The notes under the pieces: model-generated
What the model was told of the DNA's origin: nothing
The model's input: only the letters and a program-made list of their open reading frames with translations
The model's database searches: none
Shown here: positions 1-6,879 of the stretch, piece by piece
Layout: every line of letters starts with the position of its first letter
How positions within the stretch are numbered: the first letter of the stretch is position 1
Position numbers and translations under genes: made by a program
IMG/VR virus record: IMGVR_UViG_3300021087_000057
Span: 1-30,043 of that record
Reading direction: 5' to 3' (one strand)
DNA from: a virus
DNA length: 30,043 nucleotides

Positions 1-337
1 CAAAATCTGTAATAGGGGTATCAGGTTTGCCTTTTGCCATTTCTATTACAACAAAAAGCATCCCTACAGAACATATCATCACATGTGTAGTTTCTGTTTC
101 TTTTTTTAAAAGGTTAGAAACTTCACTTTGTTTACATAATTTAATATAATGCCCAGTTCCAGCACCAGTACCTCCACCAGACATTTGTAGATACGTCATC
201 TGCGTTTGTTTTTCTACACCATAGTCCCATTCAAGTTTATCTGGATATGTAACTAAATATAGTAATTTTTTAGTCTTAACAGGGAGTATAAAGGACTTTA
301 AGCTAATAAAAGTTTTAAATTCTTCAAAACTATCCAT
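1..337 (-). CDS. Unknown protein, N-terminal 112 codons (runs off left edge)
   Basis: Translating the minus strand from the ATG at 337-335 gives an uninterrupted frame to the edge of the window. It begins MDSFEEFKTFISLKSF and includes a glycine-rich SGGGTGAGTGHYIKL stretch at about residues 54-68. A hydrophobic segment (HVMICSVGMLFVVIEMA) follows near residue 95. The start overlaps the end of the preceding hydroxylase-like gene by 8 nt (ATGGATAG), so it is probably translationally coupled and the last visible member of the leftward cassette. I do not recognise the family. The company of a glycosyltransferase and a methyltransferase-like gene suggests a sugar- or surface-related role, but that is context only. 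The C-terminus lies outside the window. Confidence 0.7.
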   Translation of the reverse strand, partial: MDSFEEFKTFISLKSFILPVKTKKLLYLVTYPDKLEWDYGVEKQTQMTYLQMSGGGTGAGTGHYIKLCKQSEVSNLLKKETETTHVMICSVGMLFVVIEMAKGKPDTPITDF

Positions 338-1019
338 CAATTTCTTTCAACGCATCCAATCCAAATTGTTTAGCAACCGACCTTTTCATTAGAAATTCTC
401 TTTCTTTATTACTACCACCATGTATTATAAAGTGAAATCTATTTTCATTTGATGAATTATATGCTTCGTGATTAACTCCATTATCAAACCAAAACCCTGT
501 ACAATTTTCAAAAGGAAGTTCTTCTTTTGTAGAAGATCGTCTTAGGTAACAATTATCTGGTTGATAGAACGCAAGGTTAATTGCAGAAGAAATGTTACGT
601 TTTCTACCTTCGTCAGTTCTTTTTTGATTGGAATCATTATGTTTTTCTATTGAACCTTCTGGTTTCAATAACATAAATCTACATCTTCTATATTGTTTGT
701 GGGGGAAGTCTTCTAACCATTTTTTAGTCTCTGGACAAATTTCTTGTAATTCTGTCCATCCCCAATCAACATCTTCTTCTTCTAAATTATAAGCAGAGGG
801 ATTTTTGGTGTGATGCCACCCTCCAGCAATATCCTTACCCTTCTCAACAAAACCATGTAGTGCAGAAGAGCACCAACCATCTCCAACACCGTAACGATGG
901 TCTACAAAAAAACCTTCATCATATACCTGTTGTGCTTCTTTAATACATGCTTCTGGTATTTCTAAATCTATCTTGAGATACCATATATCATTTGCCCTGC
1001 ACCATTCTACTACATTCAT
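330..1019 (-). CDS. Aspartyl/asparaginyl beta-hydroxylase-like 2OG-Fe(II) dioxygenase
   Basis: The 229-aa product has the double-stranded beta-helix signature of the Asp/Asn beta-hydroxylase-like branch of 2-oxoglutarate/Fe(II) enzymes. An H-x-D metal pair lies at H127-N128-D129 after the strand RCRFMLLKPEGSIEKH. A distal metal His is at H184 in DNGVNHEAYN, and a 2-oxoglutarate-binding Arg candidate is R194 in NENRFHFIIHGG. The catalytic triad therefore looks intact. The family hydroxylates amino-acid side chains or small molecules; the substrate cannot be told here. The start overlaps the upstream methyltransferase-like stop by 4 nt (ATGA), and its own end overlaps the next gene by 8 nt, so it is co-translated in a modification cassette behind the tail-fibre genes. 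Confidence 0.75.
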   Translation of the reverse strand: MNVVEWCRANDIWYLKIDLEIPEACIKEAQQVYDEGFFVDHRYGVGDGWCSSALHGFVEKGKDIAGGWHHTKNPSAYNLEEEDVDWGWTELQEICPETKKWLEDFPHKQYRRCRFMLLKPEGSIEKHNDSNQKRTDEGRKRNISSAINLAFYQPDNCYLRRSSTKEELPFENCTGFWFDNGVNHEAYNSSNENRFHFIIHGGSNKEREFLMKRSVAKQFGLDALKEIDG

Positions 1020-1678
1020 TTACCTATCACCATAAATCGAGTAAATCCATTTTGTAAAACTTTTCTACCAGTATACCAAACATCTAGAAGTCTTGCTTGA
1101 TCTATTAATTCTTCTTCACTTTCTACTGTGTTTATATGATCTTCACAATATTCCTTTTGATTTGTAGATTGTAAAACATATAAAGGATCTTCTAAGTTAT
1201 AATTTATTTCTCTAAATTTCCACATAGGAAACATATGTTCACAAGAAGTATTCACTATTACATCATAAGGATCTTCTCCATCCTCAAGTGCTTTGGTGGG
1301 CATTAATGCATTAAACATTATATTTTTTCGCATTGATCTATATTTTCCTGCATCCTTATACCGTCTATTAAATTTAAAACTAACAAAATGAGCATCTTCA
1401 TCTATTTCAAAATTCATTACTAATTCAACATCTAAATATTCTATTAAAATAGAAGTCAAATAATGTGCATACCAACCTCCTAATAATGCAACTTTCTTTG
1501 GTTTAATTTCCAATTTTTTCATCTCATCTCCCAACCATAACTTACCTTCAAGTTGAGATGAATTCATAGAATCCACAAGTCTAGGATATGCCCAAGGTCT
1601 TTCTTTTTGAGTCTGATTATGTGCATTTGTCCAATTATTTGTTGTTTCAGGAGTATATATAATATGATCGACTACCAA
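1016..1678 (-). CDS. Class I SAM-dependent methyltransferase-like protein
   Basis: The 220-aa product carries the order of motifs expected of a Rossmann-fold methyltransferase. A glycine-containing motif I follows a beta strand (KKVALLGGWYAHY, residues 61-73). An acidic motif II is at the end of strand 2 (MNFEIDEDAHF, residues 88-98). A motif IV-like strand is DPYDVIVNTSCEHMFPMW (residues 137-153). Motif I is unusual, GGWYAH in place of GxGxG, so cofactor use should be regarded as probable rather than proven. The gene starts inside the glycosyltransferase stop region (7-nt overlap) and ends with an ATGA overlap onto the hydroxylase-like gene. Likely substrates are a sugar or a protein side chain; nothing in the sequence decides this. 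Confidence 0.65.
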   Translation of the reverse strand: MVVDHIIYTPETTNNWTNAHNQTQKERPWAYPRLVDSMNSSQLEGKLWLGDEMKKLEIKPKKVALLGGWYAHYLTSILIEYLDVELVMNFEIDEDAHFVSFKFNRRYKDAGKYRSMRKNIMFNALMPTKALEDGEDPYDVIVNTSCEHMFPMWKFREINYNLEDPLYVLQSTNQKEYCEDHINTVESEEELIDQARLLDVWYTGRKVLQNGFTRFMVIGK

Positions 1679-2415
1679 AGTTTTCTCAATTCTTCTATCT
1701 CAAACATATCTTCATATGTTTCCTTCGTGCTATTATTAAATAAACAAATTTTATGATCTTCTCTGATTTTTTTAAGCTCCATATCATCTGGGAAAATATT
1801 TCCCTTATACCAAGAATATATATCTCCTTTCGGAAAAGGATTGAAAAAGGAAACCTTTTCGTCCCATATTTTATAAAAATTATGATTAAAATAATTATCT
1901 ATGGTTTTGTAAGTAAAAAATATAATTTCTGGATGTTCTTCAATAAAGTTATATACCCCTCGCATTTGCCCTCTATTCCATCTAATAACAGAAGAATTTA
2001 AGGGAGTAGATTTTATTTGACCAAAATTCTTTCTACACGTATTAATATCATTCCACCAACCCTTAACAATATAAGGTTTTTGCATATTTAATTTAAAAAA
2101 ATATTTTAAATCTTGATGGATAAGGATATCAAGATCTAGGTATAAAAACTGTGTGCCGTCCATTTCAGGAAATAAATTTTCATTAAACATATAACATTTA
2201 CGATATGCCCAAAAGAAATTCTTCTCAGGATCATAGTATTGATCCCAATCAGTTGGAAGTTGTATGTCATATTCTGTTTCGGGATTGTCTGTCAGACAGT
2301 AGAAATTATAAGGCAAATCTAAATTACGATCAACTTGTTCTTTTAAATTAAGAATGTAATCAGAGTCATACTTATCACCCCACTTAACACATAATATTGT
2401 ATATAATGAATTCAT
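1672..2415 (-). CDS. Glycosyltransferase-like protein with DxD motif
   Basis: The 247-aa product begins with a strand-helix unit (NSLYTILCVKWGDKYDSDYI) and a FYCLTDNPE segment. It has a DxD-type nucleotide-sugar and metal site at D94-L95-D96 inside QFLYLDLDILIHQDL. This pattern is typical of GT-A fold glycosyltransferases; the family within GT-A is not certain. No signal peptide or membrane segment is apparent, so it should act in the cytoplasm of the infected cell. It starts one base after the stop of the 169-aa gene and overlaps the methyltransferase-like gene. It could glycosylate a virion protein such as the adjacent fibres, or a host glycan. Confidence 0.7.
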   Translation of the reverse strand: MNSLYTILCVKWGDKYDSDYILNLKEQVDRNLDLPYNFYCLTDNPETEYDIQLPTDWDQYYDPEKNFFWAYRKCYMFNENLFPEMDGTQFLYLDLDILIHQDLKYFFKLNMQKPYIVKGWWNDINTCRKNFGQIKSTPLNSSVIRWNRGQMRGVYNFIEEHPEIIFFTYKTIDNYFNHNFYKIWDEKVSFFNPFPKGDIYSWYKGNIFPDDMELKKIREDHKICLFNNSTKETYEDMFEIEELRKLW

Positions 2416-2416
2416 A

Positions 2417-2926
2417 TTATTTTACGAAAGAATTGTATAAAACTATAGCCTCCAAAGGTGATTCTGCTTTTCTTAAATCAGTTTTTGCTTTTCTTTTCTT
2501 ACTAGATTTTACTTCATCACGATCAAAGAATTTTAATTTTAATTTAAACAATTCTTCTTTCTGCTCATTATCTTCGGGATCGAAATTAAAAATTAAATCT
2601 TCAATGTTTAATAGAATAATTTCTTCTTTTTCTTTATCTTCAGGAGTACCGCCATCTTCAGTGTATCCATATAAATTTCGTTCCTTTGCATATCGTTCAA
2701 ATGCTTGGTGAAATTCATTTCTTGCATTTTCTACATATACTTTTGTCGATTCATCTAAACTATCGTAAGACCACTCACCCAGTAATTCTTGAAACTGATC
2801 ATCCTCTTCATCGACCATAAGATAATGCTCACGTGCAACTTTACCGTCACCCCACATTACGCATACGGTATCACGTTCACTATTAGTGTAGTATGCATTT
2901 ATTATATTACCAGTAAAAGCAGCCAT
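2417..2926 (-). CDS. Conserved-looking acidic protein of unknown function
   Basis: The 169-aa product has an N-terminal mixed region (MAAFTGNIINAYYTNSERD) and a strongly acidic middle (MVDEEDDQFQELL and EDGGTPEDKEKEEIILL). It ends in a charged Lys/Arg-rich stretch (KLKFFDRDEVKSSKKRKAK). No catalytic motif, signal or membrane segment is seen. The start is preceded by AGGAG, and an exact TATAAATA late promoter lies 19 nt upstream, so it heads a late unit that also includes the glycosyltransferase cassette. A fibre-assembly chaperone or host-surface function is conceivable from its position, but I cannot assign one. Confidence 0.75.
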   Translation of the reverse strand: MAAFTGNIINAYYTNSERDTVCVMWGDGKVAREHYLMVDEEDDQFQELLGEWSYDSLDESTKVYVENARNEFHQAFERYAKERNLYGYTEDGGTPEDKEKEEIILLNIEDLIFNFDPEDNEQKEELFKLKLKFFDRDEVKSSKKRKAKTDLRKAESPLEAIVLYNSFVK

Positions 2927-2937
2927 TCTTTATTCTC

Positions 2938-3879
2938 CTATGCTTTATTTATACGCAATGCAGTCGTAGTAATTGTTTGTGCAGAACCATTAGGATGTTC
3001 TTGAGCACGATAATCATCACCCGACTGTAAAGTCCTATGCACACCAGCACCATCTAATTTAGTATCCACCATTGCTGTTCCTCTAGTATTACCACCAGAA
3101 GTTGCTATAGTGTAAGTTATTTGATATCCATCAGTAGATTCAGATGCTGTTTCTCGTATCCACTCTGTAAGCAAACCATCAATTGTTCCCTCTGTAAATG
3201 TTTGTATATCATTAGAACCAGTAATAAATACTGGATCACGTGCTGGTGCTGTATCTGTTCCAGTTCTTATATGTAAAAAATAACTTGTTATTGTTGTTGG
3301 TTGATCAAGTGTCTCTGGGATACCAGCAGCGGAATATAGAGAGGTATCTGCCCTTGTGTCTGCAAAAATTGCCACACCACTACCTACATTAGTATAATTA
3401 GACGCTGGAGTCGCAGAAGTAGTCACCGTATACGTTCCAGCAGTTGTAGCAGACTCCGATCCAGAAACTAATAGGTCAATTGCAGGATGAAGAAACGTAT
3501 CTTTAATATCTGTAAGAGACATTGCCTGTAAATCGTTATCACCATTAATATATACTGGCCACGTGGTTCCAGTATCAACTGTCGGAGACACACTGGCATT
3601 TGTCTTAGTTACCTTGTCATAAGTTACTGTTACTGTAGTAGGTTCTGCTGTGGTTGCCTCATTAGGAAATGCTGATGCCGACTGTGAAGTTGCTCCTGCC
3701 GCCAATCTAGTATCATCTAAAGAAGCCAAACTTCCTGAACTACCCACAACAGTGAGAGTAACAGAAGGACTAGAACCATACAGAAAGCACACCTGTTCTG
3801 TCCACTCCAATACCTCGGCAGTGGTCATTTCTATCAGGTTATTACTGCTGTCAATGTATATGGGTTTTCTTACAGCCAT
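2938..3879 (-). CDS. Virion/fibre-like structural protein built of three ~100-aa repeats
   Basis: I choose the start at 3879 (MAVRKPIYID), not the longer in-frame ORF start at 3924, because 3879 gives a TAATG overlap with the stop of the upstream fibre gene. The 313-aa product consists of three tandem units starting at P6, P108 and P216. Each opens with P-[IV]-[YF]-I-x-x-x-N-[ND]-[LI] and an acidic helix-like stretch. Each then continues through Thr/Ser-rich strands with a T-x-x-D-T-[RK] or D-D-T-R element. No enzyme motif is present. Its place directly behind the long fibre suggests a fibre tip, adaptor or receptor-binding accessory. That role is inferred from position and composition, not from homology. 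Confidence 0.7.
   Translation of the reverse strand: MAVRKPIYIDSSNNLIEMTTAEVLEWTEQVCFLYGSSPSVTLTVVGSSGSLASLDDTRLAAGATSQSASAFPNEATTAEPTTVTVTYDKVTKTNASVSPTVDTGTTWPVYINGDNDLQAMSLTDIKDTFLHPAIDLLVSGSESATTAGTYTVTTSATPASNYTNVGSGVAIFADTRADTSLYSAAGIPETLDQPTTITSYFLHIRTGTDTAPARDPVFITGSNDIQTFTEGTIDGLLTEWIRETASESTDGYQITYTIATSGGNTRGTAMVDTKLDGAGVHRTLQSGDDYRAQEHPNGSAQTITTTALRINKA
2946..2953 (-). promoter_or_regulatory. T4-type late promoter TATAAATA
   Basis: This is an exact TATAAATA on the minus strand, lying within the last codons of the 313-aa gene and 19 nt upstream of the 169-aa gene start, with AGGAG in between. It should drive the 169-aa gene and the modification cassette. Confidence 0.78.
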
Positions 3880-6647
3880 TATGTCGTAACCCCTTCTTGT
3901 GTACCAGCAGTATGATATGTCCAAAGAACTGCACCAGAAGAGTTACATAGATTAAGTTTATTAGGAAACATATGTTTTGCTGTATTATCCATATGCCCCA
4001 TTATTCTATGTATATCGTTATAATCTGTTTGGGTTGTTATGACCTCTGCTTCTTCCACAAGAATATTACTATCGGCATTAGTAGAGGAACCATCTGTTCC
4101 ATTCAAAACCACATCATCACCAGCATTAGAACTACTAGAATCTGTTCCATTTAACAGGATATTATCTCCACCCTGCTTATTAGGAAAGACCATTTTACCT
4201 GTAGAACTAAGAGACATTGCTTCAGATGCCGCTTCTGATACACCTGTCATGAAACTTAATTTAGTTGCATTATTTGATGCACTAAAGTCACCCTCTGAAA
4301 TTGCTTCGATAGCAGCGGTAACTAAGTTTGCGTCTGTTCCAGTTGTTTCTGCTGGTGCTCTATATTGTAAAGAACCAATAACATCGTCCAATTCGATATT
4401 TTCTTCACCAGTTTCTAATGTAAGTCTTACAGTGCTACCATCACCAGTTGCATTATGTTTTACTAAAATTCCTGAATTAAGTTCATGTATAACTTGTATC
4501 TCATTACTCTCTCCCATAGAAAGTATTGCACCATCTGAATCCATAATGATGTCATCTTCAACTTGGACATCTTGTGAGAAGGTAACTAAACCACCAGCAG
4601 AAATTGCAATCGCATCCGTATCAGAGTTGGCACCAACATTACCTCCGTCTGCAATCTTCAATCCACCTGTAAAGGTTGCCTGTTGTGAAAATGTAACCTT
4701 ACCATCAGAAGCAATTGCCATTGCATCTAAGTCTGAGGCAGAACCTATATTTCCATCATCAGCAACAACCACACTGGTAAGGGTTCCTACGGCAGTAATA
4801 GCAGATTGAGTAGCACCAGTAACAGTTGCGGCGGTGCCACTTGCGTTTCCAGTTACATTACCTGTAAGTGGTCCTGCAAATGCTGTTGCAGTAAGAGTAT
4901 CAGTAGCAGAATTAAACGTAAGACCAGCAGCGGACTTTGCCGATAAATTACCAGTAGCACCTGTTACAAATACAGGAAAACATGTTGTATCAGAAGATTC
5001 ATCTGCTACAGTAAATGTTCCAGCATTAGAACCAACAACACCAGAAAATGATAGAACACCATTGCCATCAGTAACTAATGCATCACCAGCAGATGATCCA
5101 TCAGCAGTTGGTAATTTCCAAATCTGATTTCCAGCAAGTGAGGTACTAGCAGCGAAACCAACATAATTAGAACCATTATACCATCTTAGTTCTTTCTCAT
5201 CACCAGTTAGATGTACATAATCTGCTGGTTCTATTCCCTGACTAAAGGATACTATACCACCAGAACTAATTGCCATAGCATCAGTATCAGAAGCAGAACC
5301 TATGTTTCCAGCATCAGCAATAGTCAATCCTGTTAATGTGCCTACGGAAGTGATGTTTGCTTGAGCAGCGGTCTGAAGTGTACCAGTATATCCTGTCGAA
5401 GTTATTATTCCAGTACTTGGATTGTATGTTAATCCAACATCAGTTTCAGCATCTTGTGCTCCTGTTTGCCCATCCACAAAAACAGGATAAACAGTTTCAT
5501 TCGCACTGTCGTTAGCAGATGAAGTAAATTGGGTTGCCGTGTCAGCATTACCAGTTAAAGCACCTGTAACATCACCTTCTAGGTTAGAAATTAATGTTCC
5601 TGTTGCAACTGTAAGTGATCCAGTTGCTGTTCCTATAGCAGTTGTTGTTCCTAATTTAAATTTATCAGATGCCTCTACCCATACAAAAGCAGCGTTATTT
5701 CCAGTAGAACCACGTTCAAAAATAAACCCTAAGTCATTTGCATTACTGGATGCGCCTGTGTTTAATTCTATAAGACTATCGGCAATAACAGAGTTAGTAG
5801 AGGAAATAGTTGTTGTTGCACCTTGAACTTCAAGAGTTCCAGATACAAGTAAGTTTTGAGAAACAGTTACGTTACCAGTAGCATCTATTGCTATAGAATC
5901 TGTATCGGATGCAGAACCTATATTACCATCATCAGCAATAACCAAACCTGTTAGTGTGCCGACAGAAGTAATTTGACTTTGAGCGGCATCGACACTAAGT
6001 GTATTCGTTGAAAGAGTAAGTCCAGTTCCATCCACAAGGGCAGTCTTTGACATTGCAATGGCGGCATCTGATTTAACATCAGCATTAATAATAACACCAG
6101 TACCAATTGCAGCTATTCCTGTAACATTACCACTACCATCAAAGGATGCAGAAGTCCATGTTACATCTCCTGTGGATGCAATAGTTCTAGCACTTGCTAG
6201 TGCAGTAGCAGTCGTAGCATTACCAGACAATGCACCAGAGAATATGGTTGCGGCCACTGTTCCAGAACTAGGATTATAAGTTAGATCACCATCTGATTCA
6301 AGAGAGACAGTACCACCATCTAAGTCAGCATCAGCAACAAATACAATTGCATTATTTTCATTTGTAGATTCATTGTCTGTAACAACAACGGTGGTGCCAG
6401 TAACAGTCGAACCTGAAGTTAGAACTGTCCCAGTTTCATCAGGAAACGTGATAGTGCGATCAGCAGTAGGGTTTGTTTGCGTCCACGTGGATTCAAAATC
6501 ATCAGCAGAAGAACCTTCAAAAACGAGGGAACTTGTGAAGGAAGAATTATCTTTAATATCATTAACATCTGATATTAATTTATTAAATTCTAGTCTAAAC
6601 TCTTCTAATGTTTGTCCAGAAGTTATATTACTCGCAGTAATTGCCAT
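3879..6647 (-). CDS. Long tail fibre protein, repetitive
   Basis: The 922-aa product is rich in Ser, Thr, Ala, Gly and Asp and is built largely of short beta-rich repeats, as in marine myovirus fibres. The N-terminus has a helical segment (LEEFRLEFNKLISDVNDIKD). A DDFESTW...PTADRTITFPDETGTV module follows at about residues 48-80. Four copies of an IADDGNIGSASDTDAIAI-type unit follow, separated by collagen-like or linker sequence such as LSGNATTATAL. Near the C-terminus are two NGTDSSSSNAGD-type units. No peptidase S74 intramolecular chaperone domain is seen at the C-terminus (ending HTAGTQEGVTT), so trimerisation probably needs a separate chaperone or the tip proteins. It lies 4 nt after the 75-aa coiled-coil gene. 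Confidence 0.85.
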   Translation of the reverse strand: MAITASNITSGQTLEEFRLEFNKLISDVNDIKDNSSFTSSLVFEGSSADDFESTWTQTNPTADRTITFPDETGTVLTSGSTVTGTTVVVTDNESTNENNAIVFVADADLDGGTVSLESDGDLTYNPSSGTVAATIFSGALSGNATTATALASARTIASTGDVTWTSASFDGSGNVTGIAAIGTGVIINADVKSDAAIAMSKTALVDGTGLTLSTNTLSVDAAQSQITSVGTLTGLVIADDGNIGSASDTDSIAIDATGNVTVSQNLLVSGTLEVQGATTTISSTNSVIADSLIELNTGASSNANDLGFIFERGSTGNNAAFVWVEASDKFKLGTTTAIGTATGSLTVATGTLISNLEGDVTGALTGNADTATQFTSSANDSANETVYPVFVDGQTGAQDAETDVGLTYNPSTGIITSTGYTGTLQTAAQANITSVGTLTGLTIADAGNIGSASDTDAMAISSGGIVSFSQGIEPADYVHLTGDEKELRWYNGSNYVGFAASTSLAGNQIWKLPTADGSSAGDALVTDGNGVLSFSGVVGSNAGTFTVADESSDTTCFPVFVTGATGNLSAKSAAGLTFNSATDTLTATAFAGPLTGNVTGNASGTAATVTGATQSAITAVGTLTSVVVADDGNIGSASDLDAMAIASDGKVTFSQQATFTGGLKIADGGNVGANSDTDAIAISAGGLVTFSQDVQVEDDIIMDSDGAILSMGESNEIQVIHELNSGILVKHNATGDGSTVRLTLETGEENIELDDVIGSLQYRAPAETTGTDANLVTAAIEAISEGDFSASNNATKLSFMTGVSEAASEAMSLSSTGKMVFPNKQGGDNILLNGTDSSSSNAGDDVVLNGTDGSSTNADSNILVEEAEVITTQTDYNDIHRIMGHMDNTAKHMFPNKLNLCNSSGAVLWTYHTAGTQEGVTT
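4060..4170 (-). repeat. Two NGTDSSSSNAGD-type units in the fibre C-terminal region
   Basis: Two adjacent copies of a short unit (LNGTDSSSSNAGDD and LNGTDGSSTNADSN) match the motif that recurs many times in the 1629-aa wedge-associated protein and once in the 2161-aa protein. They are followed by an acidic VEEAEV segment. Confidence 0.8.
4570..5945 (-). repeat. Four DGNIGSASDTDAIAI-type repeats inside the tail fibre
   Basis: Four copies of a ~30-aa unit (pattern IADxGNIGSASDxDAxAIxxxGxVxFSQ) lie at about 5855-5945, 5237-5327, 4680-4770 and 4572-4660. They are partly conserved at the nucleotide level. Three are preceded by a T-x-V-G-T-L-T-x-[LV] strand. They probably form repeated beta units along the fibre shaft. 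Confidence 0.8.
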
Positions 6648-6651
6648 TTAT

Positions 6652-6879
6652 TCACTCCACTAGTTTAACAAGTAAGTTCTTAATTTCATGCATCTCAGAT
6701 TTTAAACTATTTATCTCCCTTGTTGCATCACGAATTTCATCTCTTTGACGTTGTGCGTCATCGACCCTGCGTTTTGCTCTAGCATAGGCATTATGATTTC
6801 GATTGACAATCGCATTTGATTGTGTATCTCGTATCAAATCTGCGTTATCTTCTACTTGTAAAAATTGTCCTTCTTTCAT
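6652..6879 (-). CDS. Small coiled-coil protein, probably virion-associated
   Basis: The 75-aa product begins MKEGQFLQVEDNADLIRD and its second half (about residues 36-75) is a continuous charged amphipathic helix ending EINSLKSEMHEIKNLLVKL, which is compatible with a coiled coil. It starts directly at the stop of the 2161-aa protein (TAA immediately followed by ATG) and ends 4 nt before the fibre gene. Small proteins of this look accompany fibre and structural genes in marine T4-like phages. A connector or assembly factor is plausible, but nothing here proves it. Confidence 0.75.
   Translation of the reverse strand: MKEGQFLQVEDNADLIRDTQSNAIVNRNHNAYARAKRRVDDAQRQRDEIRDATREINSLKSEMHEIKNLLVKLVE

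Noticed and set aside
3880-3924. N-terminal 15-codon extension of the 313-aa protein
   Set aside because: It overlaps the fibre C-terminus and lacks a suitable ribosome-binding site; the TAATG junction favours 3879.
4039-4809. 256-codon plus-strand ORF inside the fibre
   Set aside because: It is the antisense shadow of the low-complexity fibre repeats; the minus frame has clear fibre sequence.
4570-5945. CRISPR-like or intergenic DNA repeat array
   Set aside because: The repeats are in-frame protein repeats of a fibre gene with irregular spacing.
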